Source: Paenibacillus sp. UBA6285
GTDB lineage: Bacteria; Bacillota; Bacilli; Paenibacillales; Paenibacillaceae
Length of the DNA: 8,326 bases
NCBI GenBank assembly: GCA_002438345.1
Contig: DJUJ01000183.1
Coordinates: 33,314-41,639 of the forward strand
Reading direction: 5' to 3'
The position numbers were made by a program, and so were the translations under genes. The notes beneath the pieces were generated by a model that had not been told where the DNA came from, made no database searches, and saw nothing but the letters and a program-made list of their open reading frames with translations. Below are positions 1-5,935 of the stretch, piece after piece (within the stretch, counting starts at the first letter, position 1; each line of letters opens with the position of its first letter).

Positions 1-265
1 CATAGAAAGCAAAATCGAGTGCTTTATGAAAAAAGTTATACTGGAAAAAAAACTGAAGTTCTCGGAAGGTGTGAGGTGACAACCGTGCTCGTGCATCTTT
101 ATGAAAAGATAACGCTTGTGGGTCCATTTCAAGTTTGTAATCCTCTGCTGCCTTAAGCAACTGCTCTTCACAAGCAATCATTCCCATAGAAACAATGAAT
201 TCCAAAGCTTCGTTGTACGCAAATTTAATGTTCGATAGTAAGGTATCTTTCATGTTATCTTCCAT
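1..265 (-). CDS. Partial gene, possible ArsR-type regulator (N-terminal part)
   Basis: An open frame runs leftwards from an ATG at 265-263 to the window edge with no stop, giving 88 residues. The start is well supported: on the minus strand a GGAGG (271-275) lies 5 bases before the ATG. A second in-frame ATG four codons later (253-251) is less well placed. The protein starts MEDNMKDTLLSNIKFAYNEA and includes a segment reading RARLSPHTFRELQFFF. That layout resembles the N-terminal, non-DNA-binding part of a subgroup of ArsR-family regulators in bacilli, but the helix-turn-helix would lie outside the window and I cannot confirm it. It is divergent from the DinB and VOC remnants, an arrangement often seen when a small regulator controls neighbouring detoxification-type genes. 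That the gene is real is fairly likely; the family is a guess from memory of similar proteins. Confidence 0.6.
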   Translation of the reverse strand, partial: MEDNMKDTLLSNIKFAYNEALEFIVSMGMIACEEQLLKAAEDYKLEMDPQALSFHKDARARLSPHTFRELQFFFQYNFFHKALDFAFY

Positions 266-360
266 CACAGCCTCCGATATTTCTTGATATATAATTTAAA
301 TGTTGGGATAATACGACTAATATTTAATGATTACTTAATGTTAAAATAAACCATCCGCTT
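266..360. other. AT-rich intergenic stretch before the DinB remnant
   Basis: This stretch separates the divergent left-edge gene from the DinB-like remnant. Apart from the Shine-Dalgarno site of the left-edge gene (271-275, minus strand) it is AT-rich and has many possible -10-like hexamers on both strands, none with a convincing -35 partner. The N-terminal coding part expected for the DinB gene is not recognisable here in any frame, so this is where that gene has lost its start. Confidence 0.5.
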
Positions 361-741
361 TCTTTTGTAAAGGGATATTTTACAATTCGAACTAACTGCT
401 GGGATTCGGTTGTCGTGCATGGTAAAGCCTTTCATTTCGCTAGGGAGCTTATGCAATTGCCGGAAAGCTTTGAACGATTATTTGCGAAAGGTACTAAACC
501 TGCAGAGTGGCGCGAGAAACCACCAACACTTGAAGTGTTAATTGAGATGCTTTCGGAGCAACCGAAACGTATTCAGGAAGCTATGCACAATCGCTTAAGT
601 GAGCAAGTAACCCCTCTTACAACGGGTAGTGGATTAACCTTAAATACAATCGGAGAATTCATAAATTTTACGCTTTACCATGAAGGGATGCACTACAATA
701 CAATAAAACTATTAAATAGATTTGCAGATAAAAGTCTTTAG
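361..741 (+). pseudogene. DinB/DUF664-family protein, N-terminally truncated remnant
   Basis: From a GTG at 415 an open frame gives 108 residues, ending at a TAA at 739-741. The C-terminal half looks like the DinB four-helix fold: a segment with PESFERLFAKGTKPAEW, a helical stretch, then TIGEFINFTLYHEGMH, whose HxxxH (His89 and His93 from the GTG) would supply two of the three metal-binding histidines. Family members usually have about 150-170 residues. Recognisable similarity continues upstream of the GTG in the same frame (a segment reading TIRTN at about 382-396), then stops; an in-frame TGA lies at 328-330. The region that should hold the first metal-binding His (a Gly-His motif just after TIRTN) reads CWDS, which suggests local damage or small compensating indels. 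No Shine-Dalgarno site precedes the GTG. It is probably a decayed gene. A short functional variant is less likely. The natural substrate is unknown; DinB-fold enzymes include thiol-dependent transferases. Confidence 0.6.
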
Positions 742-783
742 AGATCGTTAGAAGCTGAAAGTTAAATGCCAAGGAGGCATCCG

Positions 784-1021
784 ATGGAAGTTGGAAGAAT
801 CTTAGGTATCGCTTATAATGTGATTCCGGTTAAAGACCTTGAGAAGTCTGCAGCTTGGTTTGTGAAACACTTTGGCACTTCATAACTATTTAGTTTCAGA
901 AGATGTAAAAGTCGGAAACATTAGCGACGAAGGTGAGTATGGGAAGTTTTTTGTCTTTGAAGATCTGGATGGTAATTTATTTGATGTTTGGGAACACCAT
1001 GATTGTGAACTGGTTTATTAG
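784..1021 (+). pseudogene. VOC (glyoxalase/bleomycin resistance fold) protein with internal deletion
   Basis: An ATG at 784 preceded by AAGGAGG (771-777, 6 bases away) opens a 33-codon frame that reads YNVIPVKDLEKSAAWFVKHF and stops at a TAA (883-885). That is the typical first beta-alpha unit of a VOC-fold protein. A different frame (+1 relative to the first) covers about 875-1021 and reads ALHNYLVSEDVKVG, then KFFVFEDLDGNLFDVWEH, the typical C-terminal VOC unit with its DGN motif and a candidate metal-ligand Glu, ending at a TAG at 1019-1021. VOC proteins of this type have about 120-130 residues. Here the two ends are joined with about 40-50 residues missing, and out of frame. The ribosome-binding site is intact, so a 33-residue peptide could still be made, but no working enzyme. 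The junction lies near 874-880. Fold assignment is firm; the substrate cannot be told. Confidence 0.75.
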
Positions 1022-1028
1022 CCTTTCT

Positions 1029-1060
1029 AAGGATATCGATTTCTTATCGATATCTTTTGT
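1029..1060 (+). terminator. Rho-independent terminator after the VOC remnant
   Basis: GATATCGAT (1032-1040) and ATCGATATC (1046-1054) form a perfect 9-bp stem around a 5-base loop (TTCTT), extendable by a G-U and two A-U pairs. The right arm runs into TTTTGTT. It lies just after the stop of the VOC remnant and before the rbs control region, so it would insulate the ribose operon from upstream transcription. The stem is AT-rich and the T-run short, so termination may be moderate. Confidence 0.65.
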
Positions 1061-1083
1061 TATATATTGGAACAAAAAAAGAT

Positions 1084-1110
1084 TTGTAATGAAAGCGGTT
1101 TTATGATAAT
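1084..1110 (+). promoter_or_regulatory. Possible promoter of the rbs operon
   Basis: TTGTAA (1084-1089; 4 of 6 matches to the sigma-A -35) lies upstream of GATAAT (1105-1110; 5 of 6 to the -10) with a short 15-base spacer. A 17-base spacer would give the poorer TAATCT at 1107-1112. Transcription would then begin near 1117, placing the palindromic operator just after the start and the cre-like box inside the promoter, which suits repression by both RbsR and CcpA. The exact hexamers are uncertain, but a promoter is expected between the upstream terminator and rbsR. Confidence 0.35.
1090..1103 (+). promoter_or_regulatory. cre box, putative CcpA-binding site
   Basis: TGAAAGCGGTTTTA matches 13 of 14 positions of the Bacillus cre consensus TGWAANCGNTNWCA; the single miss is T for C at position 13. 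It sits about 60 bases before the rbsR start and overlaps the likely promoter, a position where CcpA with HPr-Ser-P represses. Glucose repression of ribose uptake genes by CcpA is established in Bacillus. The link to this site is inferred from the sequence. Confidence 0.65.
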
Positions 1111-1126
1111 CTAATAACTGTAATAC

Positions 1127-1142
1127 ATGTAACCGGTTACAT
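1127..1142 (+). promoter_or_regulatory. Putative RbsR operator, perfect 16-bp palindrome
   Basis: ATGTAACCGGTTACAT is a perfect inverted repeat with a central CG, the hallmark of LacI-family operators. It lies 20 bases before the start of rbsR, the LacI-family gene that opens the operon, so RbsR most likely binds here, represses the whole unit including itself, and is released by ribose or a phosphorylated ribose. It lies 23 bases downstream of the cre-like box. Confidence 0.8.
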
Positions 1143-1162
1143 ATTGGGGGATGAAATGAATC

Positions 1163-2143
1163 ATGATGACGATTAAAGATGTTGCAAAAATAGCTGGGGT
1201 GTCGGTAGCAACCGTTTCAAGAGTTATAAATGAATCTGGTTATGTGAATATCGATACTCGAAAAAAGGTTGAGGCAGCGATCAAAGAAATGAATTATACC
1301 CCTAATGAGGTTGCAAGATCTTTGTATAAACGGAAATCCAAATTAATAGGACTTCTATTACCTGACATTACGAACCCCTTCTTCCCGCAATTAGCACGTG
1401 GAATAGAAGATCGGATGCAGGAGCATGGTTATCGGATTATTTTTGGTAATAGTGATGAGAACGAGGACAAGGAATTGGATTATATTCAGACCTTTATTCA
1501 AAATAATGTCATCGGCATGATCTCATCAACTAATTTTCCCGAGAGTGACGTTTATTCTAACTTGAAAATTCCGGTCGTATTTCTTGACCGTACTTCTAAT
1601 GACAGTCCCTCCGTATACGCAGATGGCAGAAAGGGCGGACGCCTTGCTGCTCAAGAAATCATTGCACGGGGAAGCACCAAGATTACAGTAATGCAAGGAC
1701 CGGCGCATATTAAACCGGCGCAGGATCGATTTCAAGGTGCGATTGAAGTACTTGATGAAATAGGAATCACTTATCAAGTGATCCAAACTTCATCTTTCTC
1801 CCACACAGAAGCGGAACAATGGGCTGTGGAGTTATTTGATAAATATTTAGATACAGATGGCGTAATTGCCAGTAATGATATCGTGGCGACAGCAGTTATT
1901 CATGAAGCACATCGTTTAGGTAAAAGAGTGCCACAGGATCTCCAAATCATTGGATTTGATGATATCCCACTTAGCAGTTTGTTGTCACCTTCGTTATCAA
2001 CCATTCGTCAGCCAGCGCATGACATGGGCCGGGAAGCGGCAAGTTTACTTATTAAGTTAATTGAACAAGATAAGGTAGAAGATAAAATCATTCAATTACC
2101 TGTTAGCTTTGTGGAGCGGGAAACAACAAGAAGTAAAGAATAG
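1163..2143 (+). CDS. rbsR: Ribose operon repressor RbsR, LacI family
   Basis: This 326-residue protein has the normal length and layout of a LacI/GalR-family repressor. Residues 3-24 (TIKDVAKIAGVSVATVSRVI) are the helix-turn-helix. The hinge follows at about 47-60 and contains ARSL with the minor-groove-inserting Leu54. A periplasmic-binding-protein-like sensor domain starts at LIGLLLPDITNPFF (61-74) and includes the family motif GFDD (264-267) followed by a TIRQP segment. It should bind the palindrome just upstream and respond to ribose or a ribose phosphate; the identity as RbsR rests on its place as first gene of an rbs operon. The ATG at 1163 is followed by another ATG at 1166. The GGGGG (1146-1150) lies 12-15 bases away, longer than ideal, so translation may be modest. 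A nearer ATG at 1151 meets TGA after one codon and cannot be the start. Confidence 0.9.
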   Translation: MMTIKDVAKIAGVSVATVSRVINESGYVNIDTRKKVEAAIKEMNYTPNEVARSLYKRKSKLIGLLLPDITNPFFPQLARGIEDRMQEHGYRIIFGNSDENEDKELDYIQTFIQNNVIGMISSTNFPESDVYSNLKIPVVFLDRTSNDSPSVYADGRKGGRLAAQEIIARGSTKITVMQGPAHIKPAQDRFQGAIEVLDEIGITYQVIQTSSFSHTEAEQWAVELFDKYLDTDGVIASNDIVATAVIHEAHRLGKRVPQDLQIIGFDDIPLSSLLSPSLSTIRQPAHDMGREAASLLIKLIEQDKVEDKIIQLPVSFVERETTRSKE

Positions 2144-2170
2144 ATGACAACATAAGAAAGGTTGATGAAC

Positions 2171-3049
2171 ATGGCTAAGATTTGTGTAATTGGAAGTTGC
2201 TCGATGGATTTGGTGGTGACCTCTTCCAAGCGACCTCACGCGGGTGAGACCGTTCTAGGAGAAAGCTTCGCTACCGTTCCAGGAGGTAAGGGAGCGAATC
2301 AGGCGGTAGCAGCTTCACGTCTTGGGGCAGAAGTTATGATGGTTGGTTGTGTAGGTGAAGATTTCTATGGTACGGAGATCATGGATAATCTTAAGAGAAA
2401 TCGGGTTTTTACCACAAATGTGGAACCGGTTACACATGCCGAAAGTGGGACAGCTCACATCATTTTAGCAGAAGGTGATAATAGCATTATCGTTGTAAAA
2501 GGAGCCAATGATTTAGTTACTCCTGCTTTGGTTGAGCGAGCACTTGATACTATTAATGGTTCTGATATGGTGTTAATCCAACAAGAAATACCAGAAGAAA
2601 CGGTGTCATTTGTAAGTGAGCTTTGCCATAAATTCAACGTACCTATGCTGCTTAATCCGGCACCTGCTCGCCCAATCAGTGACACGATTATAGAAAATGC
2701 TGCCTATCTAACGCCGAACGAACATGAATGTACGATTTTATTCCCTGGGATGAGTACTGCAGATGCCTTACGGAAATACCCAAACAAGCTGTTTATCACA
2801 GAGGGAAGCAATGGCGTACGATTTTACGATGGAGAACAAGAAGTTCTGGTTCCCACTTACAAAGTGAATGCTATAGATACGACTGGCGCTGGAGATACTT
2901 TTAATGCAGCATTTGCAGTTGCTTTAGCTGAGGGCAGCTCCATTCTGGATAGTGTAAAGTTTGCCAATCGAGCAGCATCTTTATCCGTTACTAAATTTGG
3001 TGCTCAAGGTGGTATGCCAACAAGAGCAGAGGTGGAGGCGAATCTGTAA
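2171..3049 (+). CDS. rbsK: Ribokinase RbsK, PfkB family
   Basis: The enzyme phosphorylates D-ribose to D-ribose 5-phosphate with ATP in the cytosol, feeding the pentose phosphate pathway and nucleotide synthesis. From the ATG at 2171 it has 292 residues. Visible are the N-terminal sugar-binding Asp (CSMDLV, Asp13), the ribokinase signature PGGKGANQAVAASRLG (from about residue 37), the NxxE motif in LTPNEHE used for magnesium and phosphate handling, and the C-terminal PfkB signature DTTGAGDTFNAAF with GAGD at 239-242 and the catalytic base Asp242. I chose 2171 because AAAGG (2157-2161) lies 9 bases upstream; a TTG at 2162 and an ATG at 2165 are in frame but too close to it. The gene follows rbsR after 27 bases, and rbsD begins 2 bases after its stop. 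A palindrome resembling the RbsR operator lies inside it at 2419-2436. Confidence 0.95.
   Translation: MAKICVIGSCSMDLVVTSSKRPHAGETVLGESFATVPGGKGANQAVAASRLGAEVMMVGCVGEDFYGTEIMDNLKRNRVFTTNVEPVTHAESGTAHIILAEGDNSIIVVKGANDLVTPALVERALDTINGSDMVLIQQEIPEETVSFVSELCHKFNVPMLLNPAPARPISDTIIENAAYLTPNEHECTILFPGMSTADALRKYPNKLFITEGSNGVRFYDGEQEVLVPTYKVNAIDTTGAGDTFNAAFAVALAEGSSILDSVKFANRAASLSVTKFGAQGGMPTRAEVEANL
2419..2436 (+). promoter_or_regulatory. Operator-like palindrome inside rbsK
   Basis: TGTGGAACCGGTTACACA is an 18-bp inverted repeat with a single mismatched pair. It shares the 11-base run AACCGGTTACA exactly with the palindrome in front of rbsR (1131-1141), about 1.29 kb away centre to centre. LacI-family repressors can use auxiliary intragenic operators for looping, as LacI does with O2 in lacZ. 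That this one is used is only inferred; the bases also encode an ordinary stretch of ribokinase (VEPVTH). Confidence 0.35.
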
Positions 3050-3051
3050 TT

Positions 3052-3450
3052 ATGAAGAAACACGGGATATTAAATAGCCATATTTCCAAAGTGCTTGCGG
3101 ACTTAGGTCATACCGATACAATTGTCATCGCAGATGTTGGCCTTCCAGTTCCACCAGGTGTTCCGAAGATTGATTTAGCGGTTAAACTAGGGGTTCCTAG
3201 CTTCCAAGAGATCGTTGACATCATTTCAGAGGATATGGTCATCGAAAAGGTAATTGTGGCAGAGGAATTAGCTACAGATAATAAAGTAACCTCTCAATAC
3301 ATGAATAATAAATTTAAGGAAATACCCATAGAAGCGTATTCACATGAGCAATTTAAGCAACTGACCCAGCAAGCTAAGGTTATTATTCGCACGGGTGAAG
3401 CTAAGCCGTATGCAAACTGCATTCTACAGGCCGGGGTCTATTTTGGATAA
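3052..3450 (+). CDS. rbsD: D-ribose pyranase RbsD
   Basis: RbsD interconverts the beta-pyranose and beta-furanose forms of D-ribose, supplying the furanose that ribokinase uses; it is cytosolic and forms ring-shaped oligomers. At 132 residues it has the usual length. It starts MKKHGILNSHISKVLADLGH, which puts the expected catalytic His at position 20, followed by TDTIVIADVGLPVP with the conserved Asp. The C-terminal segment YANCILQAGVYF holds the conserved Tyr and Asn of the sugar site. The start lies 2 bases after the rbsK stop; a GGAGG at 3034-3038 inside the end of rbsK is the nearest ribosome-binding site, 13 bases away, so translational coupling to rbsK is likely. Confidence 0.95.
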   Translation: MKKHGILNSHISKVLADLGHTDTIVIADVGLPVPPGVPKIDLAVKLGVPSFQEIVDIISEDMVIEKVIVAEELATDNKVTSQYMNNKFKEIPIEAYSHEQFKQLTQQAKVIIRTGEAKPYANCILQAGVYFG

Positions 3451-3468
3451 AAAGGGGGTTCTAAGTGT

Positions 3469-4950
3469 ATGCACATTACGATGAAAGATATTCATAAGTC
3501 TTTTGGCGCTAACCGTGTATTAACCGGTGTGGATTTTGAACTTAAGGATGGTGAAGTTCATGCCCTAATGGGCGAGAATGGCGCAGGTAAGTCTACGCTC
3601 ATGAATATTCTGATCGGTCTGCACCAACGTGACCAAGGCACCATTCGTATAGATGGTCAGGAGAAATACTTTGCGAATCCCAAAGAGGCAGAACAATATG
3701 GCATTGCATTTATCCATCAGGAGCTAAATGTATGGCCGGATATGACGGTTCTGGATAATCTGTTCATTGGCAAGGAACGAACATCCAAATTCGGCCTGTT
3801 AAATAGGAAAGAGATGAAAGCGTTAGCAAATGAACAGTTTGCTAAGCTCTCAGTGACCATTCCTTTGAACCAAGAGGCGGGGGAATGTTCGGTAGGTGAA
3901 AAACAGATGATAGAGATCGCTAAAGCGCTTATGACTCATGCAAAAGTTATTGTTATGGACGAGCCTACCGCTGCATTAACCGAGCGAGAAATACAGAAAC
4001 TATTCGAAGTCATTGCCTCACTGAAGAAAGAAGGAGTCTCTATCGTCTATATTTCGCATCGGATGGAAGAGATTTTTACGATATGTGATCGAATCACTGT
4101 TATGCGGGACGGGAAAACCGTAGATACGAAGCCCATTCCTGAAACTAACTTTGACGATGTAGTTCGGAAGATGGTAGGTCGTGAATTAACAGACCGTTTC
4201 CCTGAGCGAACTTCTAAACCTGGAGAAGTGGTTCTTGAAGTTAAGAATGCATCAAAGAAAGGGCAATTTAAAAATGCTAATTTCTCTGTACGAGCTGGTG
4301 AAATCATAGGATTCTCTGGATTAATGGGATCTGGACGTACAGAAATGATGAGAACCTTATTCGGACTGGAATCTTTAGACCAGGGTGAGATTTGGGTGAA
4401 GGGAAAGAAGGTTACCATTCGGAATCCCAATGACGCTATGCAAGCTGGAATCGGCTTTGTTACAGAAGACCGCAAAGATGAGGGGTTAGTCCTAGATTTC
4501 TCTATTCGAGATAATATGGTGCTGACGAATTTATACGACTTCGCCCCTAAGGGTGTAATCAATGCTAAGAAGGAACAAGAATTCGTGGACATGCTTATTA
4601 AACGGCTGCACATCAAGACACAATCATCATCCACTTTGGTCCGGAATTTATCTGGGGGTAACCAACAAAAAGTAGTTATCGCCAAATGGATTGGTATTGG
4701 CCTCAGTGTTCTTATCCTCGATGAACCTACACGCGGCGTCGACGTTGGGGCAAAACGGGAAATCTATCAGCTTATGAACGAGTTAACTGAACGTGGTGTC
4801 GCCATTATTATGGTATCCTCAGAACTCCCTGAAGTCCTAGGGATGAGTGACCGCATCGTAGTTGTTCATGAAGGGGAAATCAGTGGAGAACTTTCACAAC
4901 AAGAAGCTACGCAAGAAAAAATCATGACGTTAGCTACAGGGGGGCAATAG
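3469..4950 (+). CDS. rbsA: Ribose ABC transporter ATP-binding protein RbsA
   Basis: RbsA is the cytoplasmic ATPase of the ribose importer and has two fused ABC domains in one 493-residue chain, the normal length. The first half has a canonical Walker A GENGAGKST (35-43), a variant signature SVGEKQ, and Walker B VIVMDEPTAALT. The second half has the degenerate Walker A-like segment GLMGSGRTE typical of the sugar-type double ATPases, a good signature LSGGNQQK and Walker B VLILDEPTRGVD. One canonical and one degenerate site is normal for this family. GGGGG (3454-3458) lies 10 bases before the ATG. The gene is 18 bases after rbsD and 2 bases before rbsC. Related double ATPases serve xylose or galactose, but the company of rbsK and rbsD makes ribose the likely substrate. 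Confidence 0.95.
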   Translation: MHITMKDIHKSFGANRVLTGVDFELKDGEVHALMGENGAGKSTLMNILIGLHQRDQGTIRIDGQEKYFANPKEAEQYGIAFIHQELNVWPDMTVLDNLFIGKERTSKFGLLNRKEMKALANEQFAKLSVTIPLNQEAGECSVGEKQMIEIAKALMTHAKVIVMDEPTAALTEREIQKLFEVIASLKKEGVSIVYISHRMEEIFTICDRITVMRDGKTVDTKPIPETNFDDVVRKMVGRELTDRFPERTSKPGEVVLEVKNASKKGQFKNANFSVRAGEIIGFSGLMGSGRTEMMRTLFGLESLDQGEIWVKGKKVTIRNPNDAMQAGIGFVTEDRKDEGLVLDFSIRDNMVLTNLYDFAPKGVINAKKEQEFVDMLIKRLHIKTQSSSTLVRNLSGGNQQKVVIAKWIGIGLSVLILDEPTRGVDVGAKREIYQLMNELTERGVAIIMVSSELPEVLGMSDRIVVVHEGEISGELSQQEATQEKIMTLATGGQ

Positions 4951-4952
4951 TA

Positions 4953-5923
4953 ATGACTACTATCAAAGATGAAAGTGTAAAAAAAGGGTTCCAAATGGGG
5001 CAAATCACGCAGAAATTAGGGCCATTACTAGGGCTAATCATTCTTATTATTATCGTAACCGTGCTGAACCCAAGCTTTATGGAACCTCTAAATATACTAA
5101 ATTTGCTTAGACAAGTCGCAATTAATGCGCTAATCACTTTTGGGATGACCTTTGTCATTCTGACAGGTGGCATCGATTTATCAGTCGGTTCTATTCTAGC
5201 CTTATCCAGTGCCTTTACAGCCAATCTGATGTTGTCAGGATGGGACCCTATCTTAGCAATTATTGTGGGTTGTTTAGCGGGTGGACTGATGGGGATGGTC
5301 AACGGGCTGATGATTACGAAAGGCAGAATGGCGCCTTTTATCGCTACACTGGCGACCATGACTATTTTCCGCGGATTAACGCTTGTATATACGGATGGTA
5401 ACCCGATCACAGGTCTTGGAGACAGCATGACGTTTTCCAATTGTTTGGTGGTGGATATTTACTAGGAATACCTGTACCTGCTATCACGATGATTATCGTA
5501 TTCGCTGTCTTGTGGATTGTACTGCACAAAACGCCTTTTGGCCGTAAAACGTATGCCATTGGGGGGAATGAGAAAGCATCGATTATTTCAGGGATTAAAG
5601 TAGACCGCATCAAAATAATGATCTATTCCTTAACGGGTATGTTATCCGCATTGGCAGGGGCTATCTTGACCTCCAGATTGAACTCAGCACAACCAACAGC
5701 GGGTACATCCTATGAACTGGATGCGATCGCGGCTGTAGTATTAGGGGGTACGAGCTTAACAGGTGGCCGTGGACGTATCGTAGGCACATTGATTGGTGCT
5801 CTTATTATTGGGATTCTGAACAATGGATTGAACTTGCTCGGCGTATCTTCTTTTTACCAAATGGTAGTTAAAGGGATCGTTATTGCGATTGCTGTACTCT
5901 TAGACCGTAAGAAAGCCGTATAA
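4953..5923 (+). pseudogene. rbsC: Ribose ABC transporter permease RbsC, frameshifted as given
   Basis: RbsC is the membrane channel of the ribose importer. The sequence encodes a whole permease, but in two frames. Starting at the ATG at 4953 (GGGGGG at 4939-4944, 8 bases away), the first part gives transmembrane segments and the conserved GGIDLSVGSILALSS up to about residue 161, then a foreign tail ending at a TAG at 5463-5465 (170 residues). From about 5438 the other frame continues with the expected FGGGYLLGIPVPAI, GRKTYAIGGNEKA, SAQPTAGTSYELDAIAAVVL, GGRGRIVGTLIGALI and NNGLNLLGVSSFYQM, to a TAA at 5921-5923. Restoring one base, or removing two, near 5433-5440 (CGTTTTCCAATTG) gives 322-323 residues, exactly the family length. 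Nothing else is missing. The second part has no credible start of its own (a TTG at 5441 without a Shine-Dalgarno site). It is either a recent knockout or a sequencing error. Confidence 0.9.
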
Positions 5924-5935
5924 GGGGGATTCCAC

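Noticed and set aside
309..318. TAATACGACT, identical to the first ten bases of the phage T7 promoter
   Set aside because: The match ends there (AATATT follows instead of CACTATAGGG), the surroundings are AT-rich, and no phage or vector sequence is present; coincidence.
1151..1159. Minimal ATG-AAA-TGA frame directly after the GGGGG in front of rbsR as a leader-type regulatory peptide
   Set aside because: The GGGGG abuts the ATG, leaving no spacing for initiation, and two codons give no attenuation logic.
3519..3533. TTAACCGGTGTGG at the start of rbsA as a third RbsR operator
   Set aside because: Only the central AACCGGT is shared with the rbsR palindrome; the right half is not symmetrical, so it is within chance expectation.
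4047..4685. Long minus-strand open frame (212 codons) inside rbsA
   Set aside because: It lies wholly opposite the strongly conserved rbsA coding sequence and its translation shows no recognisable domain; a shadow frame. The same applies to minus-strand frames opposite rbsR, rbsK, rbsC and rbsB and to plus-strand frames opposite the LTA synthase gene.
5430..5442. Programmed -1 frameshifting as an explanation for the split rbsC
   Set aside because: The joint lacks an X XXY YYZ slippery heptamer, I see no reason for the family to use recoding, and the single-base change restores exactly the usual length; mutation or sequencing error is simpler.
5441..5923. Independent 160-residue permease gene starting at TTG 5441
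   Set aside because: There is no Shine-Dalgarno site, the start falls mid-domain, and the residues continue the RbsC family sequence directly; it is the second half of rbsC.
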